From the NCBI GenBank assembly GCA_013202595.1, contig JABMPV010000238.1, positions 1 through 7,534 on the forward strand: 7,534 nt of DNA, in the 5' to 3' direction. This DNA is from a bacterium (lineage in GTDB: Bacteria > Actinomycetota > Acidimicrobiia > Spongiisociales > UBA11373). A program made the position numbers and the translations under genes. Under the pieces are notes generated by a model. That model made no database searches. It saw only the letters and a list, made by a program, of their open reading frames with translations, and was not told the origin of the DNA. The first letter of the stretch is position 1. Each line of letters begins with the position of its first letter. Below are positions 1 to 6,900 of the stretch, in pieces.

Positions 1-55
1 CATCAGTGAACGACCGCCGAACCCTGTCCGGTTGTAGTTGTTCCATAACTGACAT
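1..55 (-). CDS. N-terminal fragment of an unrecognised protein, cut by window edge
   Basis: A minus-strand reading frame opens with ATG at 55-53 and stays open for 18 codons to the window edge. It reads MSVMEQLQPDRVRRSFTD. A GAGG Shine-Dalgarno sits five bases upstream (64-61) and overlaps the stop codon of the 155-residue gene before it, so the two genes are probably translationally coupled in one transcript. The ending R-R-x-F-T-D resembles the opening of helix-turn-helix OrfA transposases of the IS3 type, which often read R-x-F-T-D-E-F-K. Eighteen residues are too few to assign a family, and no insertion-sequence end is recognisable nearby. A second in-frame ATG at 46-44 is a possible alternative start. 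Confidence 0.55.
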   Translation of the reverse strand, partial: MSVMEQLQPDRVRRSFTD

Positions 56-60
56 GATTA

Positions 61-64
61 CCTC
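61..64 (-). promoter_or_regulatory. Shine-Dalgarno overlapping the upstream stop codon
   Basis: On the minus strand the sequence reads TGAGAGGTAATCATG. TGA (67-65) ends the 155-residue gene, GAGG (64-61) is the ribosome site, and ATG (55-53) starts the next gene. This arrangement decides the start of the edge gene and suggests coupled translation. Confidence 0.6.
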
Positions 65-532
65 TCAATCGAGGTGACCGGTCACCAGGGGGAGCCTCAC
101 TCCGCTCCAATGGGGGCGTGACGCGATCCAACGTTCCATCCCCCCGGCAGGGCGGGGTTCGGGTGATCGGCCACCGTGGCGAGCGACCCTCAGCACGTGT
201 TGGCGTCGGCGGAAGCGCTCTGGATCGGTTTGGGGGTCATGCACATCGAACTCGGCGGTGTAGTTGTCGCCGATCTGGTCCCTGATGTGGCGCAGCATCC
301 GATATCCAGATCGGGCATGCGCGATCGCCGTGACTTCCCCATGCTCGTCAGCGAACTCCCGGACCTTGCGAATGTTGCTGTCGATGCGGCGATCCGGGTG
401 GACCAGCATTTGGGGTGCCGGTGCCCCGCCAGCCAGCGGTGCCATCCCGGCCCGACCCGGGTGTGTCAGGCCGTCTCCAATCGGGGTGATTCCTTCGAGG
501 TCCAGGTGCTGGTCTTGAGAATCGAATGGCAT
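65..532 (-). CDS. Hypothetical 155-residue protein, probably leaderless
   Basis: I do not recognise this protein. The first 40 or so residues are rich in Gly, Pro and Ala and look flexible. Residues from about 45 to 120 are charged and probably helical, with segments such as VREFADEHGEV and SGYRMLRHIRDQIGDNY. The tail is Arg/Pro-rich. There are no membrane segments, Cys clusters or obvious catalytic motifs. The start at 532 has no Shine-Dalgarno, but TAAGTT lies exactly six bases upstream, the spacing of actinobacterial leaderless promoters. Codons in the central part end mostly in G or C. It is divergent from the small gene and rep and coupled to the edge gene, so a role in plasmid control or maintenance is conceivable. 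The opposite strand is also open here, which lowers certainty. Confidence 0.6.
   Translation of the reverse strand: MPFDSQDQHLDLEGITPIGDGLTHPGRAGMAPLAGGAPAPQMLVHPDRRIDSNIRKVREFADEHGEVTAIAHARSGYRMLRHIRDQIGDNYTAEFDVHDPQTDPERFRRRQHVLRVARHGGRSPEPRPAGGMERWIASRPHWSGVRLPLVTGHLD
73..86. repeat. 14-bp perfect palindrome GGTGACCGGTCACC
   Basis: Two 7-bp arms abut with no spacer. It lies inside the last codons of the 155-residue minus-strand gene, about 20 bp upstream of the start of the edge gene. It could be a dimeric-regulator site or a chance product of the codons. Confidence 0.5.
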
Positions 533-543
533 AGGTGTAACTT
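515..543 (+). promoter_or_regulatory. Sigma-70-type promoter for the small gene-rep operon
   Basis: TTGAGA at 515-520 (five of six matches to TTGACA) and TAACTT at 538-543 (fits TAnnnT) are separated by exactly 17 bases. Transcription would start near 550 and give a leader of about 90 bases before the small gene at 639. The promoter overlaps the start codon of the divergent minus-strand gene, so the two transcription units should compete or be co-regulated. Confidence 0.6.
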
Positions 544-544
544 A
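539..544 (-). promoter_or_regulatory. Leaderless -10 box (TAAGTT) of the 155-residue gene
   Basis: On the minus strand TAAGTT is followed by six bases and then the ATG at 532, so the transcript would begin at the A of the start codon. No good -35 is visible. The box overlaps the plus-strand -10 (538-543) within the symmetric element GTAACTTAC (537-545). Confidence 0.5.
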
Positions 545-589
545 CGGGCCAGAAGAGACAGATTCGTCCCGACTCTGAGCCAGCACCCC

Positions 590-668
590 TGGGGTGTATG
601 CAAGCTGCCAGCGAAGGACCTAAGCACTAAGGAGTGCGATGGTCACCGCTGGACACGCATACACCCCA
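590..668. repeat. 12-bp inverted repeat flanking the start of the small gene
   Basis: The arms TGGGGTGTATGC (590-601) and GCATACACCCCA (657-668) are perfect complements 55 bases apart. The loop holds the AAGGAG ribosome site and the ATG at 639. The left arm also overlaps the 13-bp palindrome at 584-596. Confidence 0.7.
629..634 (+). promoter_or_regulatory. Strong Shine-Dalgarno (AAGGAG) of the small gene
   Basis: AAGGAG ends four bases before the ATG at 639. It is the best ribosome site in the window and the main reason to believe the 62-residue gene is translated. Confidence 0.65.
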
Positions 669-827
669 TCATTCGTTTCTGAGTCCCGCAAAGCTCAGGG
701 ACTCTCCGACCGGATCGTCGATCCGAGGGTTCTCGCTGACGTTGCTGCCCTCGTGGTGGCTGCCAGGCGGGAGACCGGGGGGCAGCCTCAGCGTCGTGCC
801 GCTGTTGGCATGGCTGCGGCGTCGTAA
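639..827 (+). CDS. Small hypothetical protein (62 aa) upstream of rep
   Basis: I do not recognise a family. The reading frame starts with ATG behind a strong AAGGAG and stops with TAA at 825-827, only 18 bases before the GTG of rep and in the same frame. Rep has no ribosome site of its own, so translation of this gene may deliver ribosomes to rep. The middle (residues about 24 to 44, SDRIVDPRVLADVAALVVAAR) should form one or two Ala/Val-rich helices, and the ends look flexible. Likely roles by position are a leader peptide or small regulator of replication, but nothing in the sequence proves this. Two of the inverted repeats before rep lie inside this gene, and the right arm of the 12-bp repeat encodes its residues 7 to 10. 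It could therefore also be an incidental frame across an origin. Confidence 0.5.
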   Translation: MVTAGHAYTPSFVSESRKAQGLSDRIVDPRVLADVAALVVAARRETGGQPQRRAAVGMAAAS

Positions 828-845
828 CCGCACTCCAACGACGCC

Positions 846-2273
846 GTGGCCGCCCTCCAGGTCCTTGAGTCCGTTCAGCCTCCCCCCGGGGCCGCTGGTG
901 GGTGTCAACGCCCCCAGCGCTACGTCAACGATGCGACTGGTGCGCTGCGGTGGGGACGCTGCCATGCCACCACCGCCGGCGCGTGTGAATCATGCGCCGG
1001 GCTGTATGAGGGCGACTCGAAACGGATCATTCGCTCCGGAATAGCCCAATGGTCAGCGAAGGGTCATCAGATCAGCATGATCACGCTGAACGCCCCCGGC
1101 CTCTGGAAACCCGATAGTGATCCTGCCCTGCGTGGTGTCCACAGGTTCGACAAGCGGTACTGGGCAGCCGTGCGAGGCTCCCACAAACCATCACGCAAGA
1201 AACTCGCCAAGCTCCGGCGACGGGCGATCTGTGCGCACTGCACAAGACAGGCCCGGGCCGCTGCCAAAGCCAAAGGAAACAAGGCCCGCAGCGTCGGCCC
1301 GGTCATCCACCCACCCGAGGACCCGCTGGCTGGGATCCCAATCCACCCCGACACGTTCGACTACCAGGCCGCCGCAGCGTGGAACTGGAACCTCGGGGAT
1401 CTGCTCCACGCCACCATCACCTACCTCGAACGGATCGTCGGACACCCCATCGAGTACTGCCGGATAGTCGAGTGGTCACGCCGCGGTGTCGCCCATGTCC
1501 ACCTGTTGGTCAACGCCCGGATCTCTGACAGCGAGATCAGGCAGACCATCGAGGCGATCAACGCCATCCGGGGGCACAACCAAGGCTGGGGGGAAGTCTT
1601 CGACGTCACACGGTTCCGGACTGACACCAAACGTGGTGTCGACGGAGAGATGCGGCGGCTCACTGCCTACCTGGCGAAATACCTCACCAAGAACACCACC
1701 CAGACCATCTACACAGCCGCCCGAAACCACCCCGACGCACGGCAGCATCACCACAAACTCCAAGAGGCTGCCCGGGCCCACGCCCGGGCCAACGCCCGCA
1801 GCAGACCCGGCGGGCCGTGCCCCACTAACTGTGGCGGCAAGCTACGCCCCAGCGGGGACGGGACATGGCTCGCCTGCATCCCACCCGCCCTCGGACGCAC
1901 CGCACCCTGCGCCTTTGAGACCCGCAACCTCATCGACCATTACACCGCCCAACATGGGCTCCGCACTCAACGCCTCACCAAATCGTGGGGCTGGGCCACC
2001 GAGCAGCGCCAAAGCCGCACCCGACCCGACACCGAACTCCCCCTCTGGCGCCACACCCACCGCCGTGGCTGGGAACCCAAACCACTCACCTACCGGTCCA
2101 TGCGCCGCCTCCGACACCGCTACGCCGCCACCCAAGCCCCACCCGACTCCCGACCAGCCGTAAGCGGGAAATGGATCTGGACCAGCACCGCGATTCAGCT
2201 CCCCACCCCAACCCTCAACCGGCCCGGGCAACCCAACGCCCCACCCCACACCACCGCCAACACCCGGCCCTAA
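846..2273 (+). CDS. Rolling-circle replication initiator, RepSA type (HUH endonuclease)
   Basis: This 475-residue protein has the features of actinobacterial RepSA-type initiators, which nick one strand at the replicon's double-strand origin and stay linked to DNA through a tyrosine. The N-terminus has a Cys-containing segment (C39, C47, C50) followed by LYEGDSKRIIRSGI, as in the family. A second CxxC lies in AICAHCTRQ. The HUH metal-binding motif is H217-V-H219 in RRGVAHVHLLV. The catalytic Tyr/Lys motif is in AYLAKYLTKN (Y275, K278, Y279, K282). The C-terminal part is basic and Pro-rich, with an Ala-Arg stretch (RAHARANARS) and a Cys group in CPTNCGG. The GTG at 846 is the first possible start after the in-frame stop at 825 and lacks a Shine-Dalgarno, which suggests coupling to the small gene. 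Length fits the family. Codons, especially towards the 3' end, are unusually C-rich compared with the cargo genes. Confidence 0.88.
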   Translation: MAALQVLESVQPPPGAAGGCQRPQRYVNDATGALRWGRCHATTAGACESCAGLYEGDSKRIIRSGIAQWSAKGHQISMITLNAPGLWKPDSDPALRGVHRFDKRYWAAVRGSHKPSRKKLAKLRRRAICAHCTRQARAAAKAKGNKARSVGPVIHPPEDPLAGIPIHPDTFDYQAAAAWNWNLGDLLHATITYLERIVGHPIEYCRIVEWSRRGVAHVHLLVNARISDSEIRQTIEAINAIRGHNQGWGEVFDVTRFRTDTKRGVDGEMRRLTAYLAKYLTKNTTQTIYTAARNHPDARQHHHKLQEAARAHARANARSRPGGPCPTNCGGKLRPSGDGTWLACIPPALGRTAPCAFETRNLIDHYTAQHGLRTQRLTKSWGWATEQRQSRTRPDTELPLWRHTHRRGWEPKPLTYRSMRRLRHRYAATQAPPDSRPAVSGKWIWTSTAIQLPTPTLNRPGQPNAPPHTTANTRP

Positions 2274-2408
2274 CCCGCCCCGCACCACCAAGCGACCAGG
2301 CCGATCAGCCACGCCCCAAACCGGGAAGACCCGACATCAAACACTCACCCCGCCTCGAAACCTCGCCACCACACCCCCGAAACCCAACAACACGACCCCA
2401 ACACGCCC

Positions 2409-2432
2409 ACACGGCCCCGCCAGGGGCCGTGT
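2409..2432 (+). terminator. Perfect 10-bp hairpin, probable terminator after rep
   Basis: ACACGGCCCC (2409-2418) pairs perfectly with GGGGCCGTGT (2423-2432) around the loop GCCA. It lies 136 bases after the rep stop and before the PIN promoter. No T-tract follows, as is common for actinobacterial terminators. A single-strand origin is an alternative in a rolling-circle replicon. Confidence 0.55.
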
Positions 2433-2500
2433 CACTTGAACCCGCGAAGCCAAACCGCACAGACGGGCCATCAGCACCTCCGAACCGAGACTTGGGTGCG

Positions 2501-2506
2501 TACGAT
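2501..2506 (+). promoter_or_regulatory. Leaderless -10 box (TACGAT) of the PIN gene
   Basis: TACGAT fits TAnnnT and is followed by six bases and then the ATG at 2513, so transcription would begin at the start codon. No recognisable -35 lies 16 to 18 bases upstream. No Shine-Dalgarno precedes the ATG, which agrees with a leaderless message. Confidence 0.6.
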
Positions 2507-2512
2507 GCGGAC

Positions 2513-3748
2513 ATGCGCGACTCGTTCTGGATGTACTACTGGCCTTCCGAACATGATCTCGATACGTTGTGGGAGGACGCCGAAATCGTTCTTGATGCGA
2601 GTGTCCTCCTGAACCTCCATCGGTATCGCGCTGACACACGCCGGGAACTGCTTGGGGTCCTTCGAGACCTGTCGGATCGGCTATGGGTCCCTTATCAGGC
2701 CGCGTTGGAGTACCAACGGAACAGACCAGGCGTGATCCTTCAGCAGTCCGAGCCAATCAAGAGCCTTCGCAAGGCGGTCCACAAAGCACGCGATGATCTG
2801 ATGGGAGAAGTAGGCCGATTCCCTTCGGGCCGCCATCCAAGCATGGACCGCGACGCTCTGGAAGGCTTGATCAAGAAGGTGATCCGTCGTTTGGAGAAGT
2901 ACCTGGACCGTTCGGAGCGTGCGTTGCCAGACCCAACCGGACGTCAGATCCTGGTTGAGGATGAGACATGGGAGGAGGTGACCAGCCTTCTAGCAGGACG
3001 AGTAGGCAACAGCTTCTCGGGAGATGCACTCGCGGTCATCCACGAGGACGCGAAGAGACGAATTGAGGGCCGGACCCCTCCCGGCTATGAGGACTCAGAC
3101 AAGGGCGAGCCGGAACGGTACGGGGACGTTGTGCTCTGGCATCAGATGCTCGAACGTGCAAAGCAGTCGTGTCAACCACAGATCCTTGTCACCGATGACC
3201 GCAAGGAGGATTGGTGGTGGGTGGTCCGCGGCATGACGCTTGGACCTCGCCGAGAGCTGATTGTCGAGATGCGTGACGTGGCCAACGCAGGTTTCTACGC
3301 CTACCAACCTGGCCGCTTCCTGATTCACGCACGGGAACACTTGGACCAGCTAATCAGCGACGACGCCATCGAGGATGTGACTCAGACATCGCAGCTTCGA
3401 TACAGATCGCCTTCAATGCTGGCCCAGGCCCTCCTAGACAGCTTCGAGCAGAGTCAGAGAGCCCTCGACGCCTTCGGCAGCAGCCAGGCCCTCCTAGACA
3501 GCTTCGAGCAGAGTCAGAGAGCCCTCGACGCCTTCGGCAGCAGCCAGGCCCTCCTAGACAGCTTCGAGCAGACTCAGAGAGCCCTCGACGCCTTCGGCAG
3601 CAGCCAGGCCCTCCTAGACAGCCTCCAGGTGCAAGGGTCCGAGTCGACTGGACGACTCGAAGCCAGCGAAGCTTCCGAATCGGCGGACTCCACCGGGTTC
3701 GGCGAAGGTGCTGGCGACGACAGCGCCGGCGACGCATCAGATGCATAG
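2513..3748 (+). CDS. PIN-like domain protein (PIN_8/DUF4935-type), predicted ribonuclease
   Basis: The 411-residue product begins with a PIN-like fold, a metal-dependent RNase family. The acidic residues expected in the active site are visible: D28 in IVLDASVLLNLHRY, E66 in WVPYQAALEYQRNR, D205 in YGDVVLW, and D228/D229 in ILVTDDRKEDWWW. Other family signatures are TPPGYED (188-194) and GPRRELIVEM (244-253). A Lys/Arg-rich, probably coiled helical insert spans about 80 to 140. After residue 300 come just over three copies of a 20-residue repeat, then a Ser/Glu/Gly/Ala-rich acidic tail likely to be disordered. The start at 2513 is chosen because the PIN similarity begins there and a leaderless -10 precedes it. 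A TTG at 2492 is in frame but less likely. It lies upstream of the STAND gene on the same strand, 234 bases away, so co-transcription is possible but unproven. Target RNA is unknown. Orphan toxin or defence RNase are the leading guesses. Confidence 0.8.
   Translation: MRDSFWMYYWPSEHDLDTLWEDAEIVLDASVLLNLHRYRADTRRELLGVLRDLSDRLWVPYQAALEYQRNRPGVILQQSEPIKSLRKAVHKARDDLMGEVGRFPSGRHPSMDRDALEGLIKKVIRRLEKYLDRSERALPDPTGRQILVEDETWEEVTSLLAGRVGNSFSGDALAVIHEDAKRRIEGRTPPGYEDSDKGEPERYGDVVLWHQMLERAKQSCQPQILVTDDRKEDWWWVVRGMTLGPRRELIVEMRDVANAGFYAYQPGRFLIHAREHLDQLISDDAIEDVTQTSQLRYRSPSMLAQALLDSFEQSQRALDAFGSSQALLDSFEQSQRALDAFGSSQALLDSFEQTQRALDAFGSSQALLDSLQVQGSESTGRLEASEASESADSTGFGEGAGDDSAGDASDA
3424..3625 (+). repeat. 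60-bp tandem repeat, about 3.3 copies, inside the PIN gene
   Basis: Full units lie at 3424-3483, 3484-3543 and 3544-3603, with a partial fourth to about 3622-3625. Units 1 and 2 are identical. Unit 3 differs by one base (G to C at 3573), giving Thr for Ser. The unit is a multiple of three and encodes 20 residues (ALLDSFEQSQRALDAFG plus SSQ), so copy-number change would keep the frame. The near identity suggests recent expansion by slippage or recombination. The repeat peptide looks amphipathic and helical. Confidence 0.95.
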
Positions 3749-3982
3749 TCAAGGATGTCGGTCAGTGCCTGAGGTGTCAGCCTGAAACCTAGACCCATTC
3801 AACTCTGAGGATGATTGGTAGGTTGAGATTGATGAGATCTCGCGGTTCGGGGAAGCCCCCTTGGGCGGGCTGGCGCGGAAATCGCAGCGCCGGTCGGACA
3901 AAGGCAATTTCGTTGAGCTTCGAGATGGTGTGCCCTGTCCTGTCGGATGACCGCGTCGTGAGCAACCATCAACCGAGGAACC
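3749..3982. other. Gap between the PIN and STAND genes
   Basis: No gene is supported in these 234 bases. A 60-codon frame at 3811-3993 has no usable ribosome site and overlaps the next start. Weak promoter-like elements exist: TTGAGC (3913-3918) with TGTCCT (3936-3941) at 17 bases, and a TAGGTT -10 at 3819-3824 without a -35. GAGATCTC (3834-3841) is an 8-bp palindrome. A poor hairpin just after the PIN stop (around 3769-3792) is not convincing as a terminator. The gap is long enough for its own promoter, but none can be named with confidence. Confidence 0.5.
3975..3978 (+). promoter_or_regulatory. Shine-Dalgarno (GAGG) fixing the GTG start of the STAND gene
   Basis: GAGG ends four bases before the GTG at 3983. 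An in-frame TGA at 3959-3961 excludes any earlier start, so this GTG is the most upstream one possible. Confidence 0.6.
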
Positions 3983-6900
3983 GTGACCAGTAGCTACTCA
4001 TCGGGGGGCGGCGGGGTTGTCTTTGAGCACGACTTCTCGGGAGTTGCGTTGGCATACATGCTCGTCGGGGAGGGAGTTCCAGGCCTTGGACAGGGGTACA
4101 GAACGGTTGCGGTTGATTTCCAAAGCCGGACGAGTGCAGTAGACGACCTTGTGGTTCACGGTCGGTCTCGAGATGGGACCGACAGGACCCTGGCTGTTGC
4201 TATCAGGTCGACGCCCAACATCGTGGCGAGTGACGAGAGGTCGGCCACACTATTCGGAGACATGCTCCATCTGTTGAACGAGCGCGCCGAGGACTTCGCG
4301 CGAGACAGGTGGAGGCTCGCTCTGGTCGCCGCAGGCGAGACCACCCATATGTCGGAGCTAGCCGAACTCTGCGATCACGCCAGAGCACAGGCGACAGCTG
4401 ACGCGTTCAGCGATCGAGCGACATCTCTTCGCCGTGCTCTTCGCGACAGGCTGCGTCACGTTGAGCAGCTCTGCGATCAGGCCAACGAATCAGCGGGTCT
4501 CGCGGCTACTGGAGCCTGGCGCGTGCTTAGGCCCCTTTACATCCACTCATCGGGGGTGTCTGCCGAGGGTCTGGACGCCTACTCGGGTGTGAAGGATCGT
4601 CTGCAGAGGCTTCTGGTGGACCCACACGACGTCGCGCACCTCTGGTCACATCTTCGCAACTTGGCTGCCGAGTTCGGGCCCTTGGGAGCGACCGTGGATG
4701 AGGGCGTTTTGAGGGCAAGGCTCATCGGCTTGGTGCAACTCGACGCCTCAGGTCTGGTCGAGCAAGCCTGGCAGCGACTCAAGAGGTTCGATGGGTATCT
4801 TCGCCGCCGAGTGAATCCTGGACTCGGAGGAGGCGACAGAACTCTTGTCTTGCCGCGCTCGGCACTGCTCAACGAGCTTGCTACGCGACTCAGAGAGCCG
4901 GGCCTCTATCTGATCTGGGGGGAGCCTGATGTCGGGAAATCCGTCGCAACGATCACGGCTGCCCAGAGACTCCAGGACGAGGGGGCTCTCGCCGTTGTGG
5001 TGAGCCTTACCGATCTGCCCGAGTCGATCTTGGACTTCGAGGCCAGCCTCGGCGTCTCCCTAGAGGAGTTGATGAGCGGCGCGCCTGTGGCCCCGAGCCG
5101 AGTTCTTCTCATCGATGGGGCAGAAGCCGTTCTGCAGCAGCGGCGAGAAATGCTCATCGACATCTGCGGGGCGGCGCTCAGTCACGGGATCGGAGTTGGA
5201 GTGGTCACCCGATCGGACGCCCGATCCGCGGTCGAGGAAGCGCTGGCTCGGGTTAGTCAAGGTCTCTCGGCGGACGCCAGCGTGACTGCAATTGAGGTCG
5301 GGGGCATCGATGACCTCGAACTGGAGGTAGTTGTCGACGCATTCCCCAGTTTGTCCTCAGTCGCTGATGAAACTCGGGGTCGCATCCTTCTGCGCCGACT
5401 GGGACTCGCGTCGCTTCTCCTCCGGAACTCAGGTCACGGTTTCGGACGTGACGCTCCAATCTCTGAGGCTGACATATACCGGATCGCCTGGCGATCGTGG
5501 GTCCGGCAAGATGAAGTCGGGAGTCCGGATGGGGCATCACCGGATGCCCGCGAGAGAGTGCTGGTCGAAATGGCGCGAAGGGAGCTTGGGGCGGATCGCG
5601 GCGATGTTCCCTTCGATGATCGGGCGCTTTCCTCGCTGAGATCCGATGGACTGGTCCAGGCTCAGAATCCTGAGGCACCATGGACCGGGATTAGATTCGC
5701 CAGCGATCTTGTACGCGATTTGGCCGTCGCACATGTGCTCCTTGCCAGCGACTTTCGGCCCCTGCAGGGCTCTGCAGCACCTCGTTGGGCGCTTCGAGCG
5801 AGCCGACTCGCGTGCAGCGCACGTCTCAGCAACGCTCAATCTGTTGCTGGTGCTGAGGTGGAATCGCTTCAGCGCTCCTTCGATCATGTCGCAGCCAGCA
5901 ATGGCGCGAGATGGAGCGACCTGCCCTGGGAAGCGCTTCTTGCCTTGCGCGATAGCGCGATCGTGGCTGAGTTGCTTCAGGATCCAGCCACTCTTGATCG
6001 GGTGACGCGGTTAGCGACACAACACCTGATGAGCCACGGTGGGATTGTGGATGATCCGGAGACGGTCGAGCCGATTGTCGCCTTCCTCGCGGGCCTGGAA
6101 TCTTCGGAGATGCCGAGGACGCGGGGTCTCAGAGACAGATGCGAGGAACTGATCTGGGGATGGTTGTCTCGGATTGCTCTCAACGAAAGCCATGAGCAAT
6201 TCCTCGAAACGCTTGAGGTTCTGCGGGAGTCTCTGCTCGCTCATCGGTTGGGTGGACGCGAAGACGTGCGCCTCGAGCTGTTGGCTTCCCTGGGACCAGC
6301 AATGGACGAAGGCGTCAAGATCGAACTCCGTAGGGTCGCCGCAGATCGGCCGGACCTCCTCGCCCGTGCCGCAGACTCCACGCTCGTCGCGCACACACTC
6401 TCTCGATCGGACTGTGGTCTACTGATCGAGCTCGCCGAGAGCTACTTCATTGACGAGTCAGAGCGATCAAGGGCTGGACGTGGTAGTCCCCTCGGTGACG
6501 GGATACGGCATCATCGCAACCCAGAGCACTCCATGTGGCCTGCCTGGAATCGGGGTCCGTTCTGGTGGATGCTGAACGAGCGTCCCCGTGACGCGGTGAA
6601 GCTCATCAATCGCATGCTTGACCATGCGGCCCGTCATCGCATGGCTGCGGTGGGGGACGCTGGCGGCACGCCTCAACTCACAGTTGTTCTCCCTGGCGTC
6701 GGTGAACGGGCGTTCATCGGCGATGCACACGTGTGGGCTTGGTATCGCGGCGGAACCATTGGTCCGTACCCATGTATGAGTGCGCTGATGGCACTGGAGC
6801 GCTTCGCTGACCACTTGGTGGGGCTAGGAATCGAGTTGGGGCGAATCGTGGCGTTGCTTCTGGAAGGTGCTGGCAGTTGTGCCCTTGCGGGGCTCATAGT

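Larger units (their letters stand above)
584..725. other. Inverted-repeat cluster; candidate origin or operator region
   Basis: Four perfect inverted repeats lie within 142 bp upstream of rep. They are: CACCCC/GGGGTG around one base (584-596); the 12-bp arms TGGGGTGTATGC (590-601) and GCATACACCCCA (657-668); GAGTCCC (681-687) with GGGACTC (698-704); and CGGATC (711-716) with GATCCG (720-725). The 12-bp pair is centred on the ribosome site and start of the small gene. Rolling-circle origins are typically hairpin-forming and often lie close to rep, so this is the best origin candidate in the window. An operator or a leader structure controlling rep is an equally open alternative. No nick site can be named. 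Confidence 0.45.
2274..2512. other. Strand-biased C/A-rich gap between rep and the PIN gene
   Basis: No gene is supported here. The plus strand is very poor in G and T; in 2341-2400 I count 33 C, 19 A, 5 G and 3 T. The bias begins inside the 3' part of rep and fades near 2440. The gap holds one strong hairpin (2409-2432) and the promoter of the PIN gene (2501-2506). Because stop codons need T, frames stay open by composition alone. One of them runs in phase into the PIN gene from 1985. Confidence 0.7.

Noticed and set aside
171..180. Short palindrome near GCCACCGTGGC
   Set aside because: Five-base arms inside a coding region are expected by chance in DNA of this composition.
176..682. 168-residue plus-strand frame opposite the 155-residue minus-strand gene
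   Set aside because: It has no ribosome site or promoter at its start and runs across the divergent promoter and the ribosome site of the small gene. Its C-terminal half reads as unnatural Arg/Cys-rich sequence. The minus strand has a leaderless box and a coupled neighbour.
1486..2163. 225-residue plus-strand frame inside rep
   Set aside because: Ser/Thr/Pro-rich shadow translation of rep in another frame, without known motifs.
1842..2312. 156-residue Gly/Val-rich minus-strand frame
   Set aside because: It is the complement of the C-rich rep 3' region, where stops are rare by composition. It has no motif or ribosome site.
1985..2512. Open frame in phase with the PIN gene that would give a 587-residue fusion
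   Set aside because: The upstream part is Pro/Thr/His-rich low-complexity translation of a T-poor strand and overlaps rep in another frame. The PIN similarity starts at the ATG at 2513, directly after a leaderless -10.
3424..3625. CRISPR-like array
   Set aside because: The 60-bp units are contiguous with no unique spacers and form part of a continuous coding frame.
3354..3752. Minus-strand frame showing a Cys/Arg/Gly repeat
   Set aside because: It is only the antisense image of the 60-bp repeat in the PIN gene. The sense frame has a real domain and a better composition.
3811..3993. 60-codon frame between the PIN and STAND genes
   Set aside because: The GAGG touches the ATG with no spacing, the peptide has no pattern, and it overlaps the start of the STAND gene.
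5253..5681. 142-residue minus-strand frame within the STAND gene
   Set aside because: Arg/Pro/His-rich antisense shadow of a well-supported coding sequence; no promoter or ribosome site.
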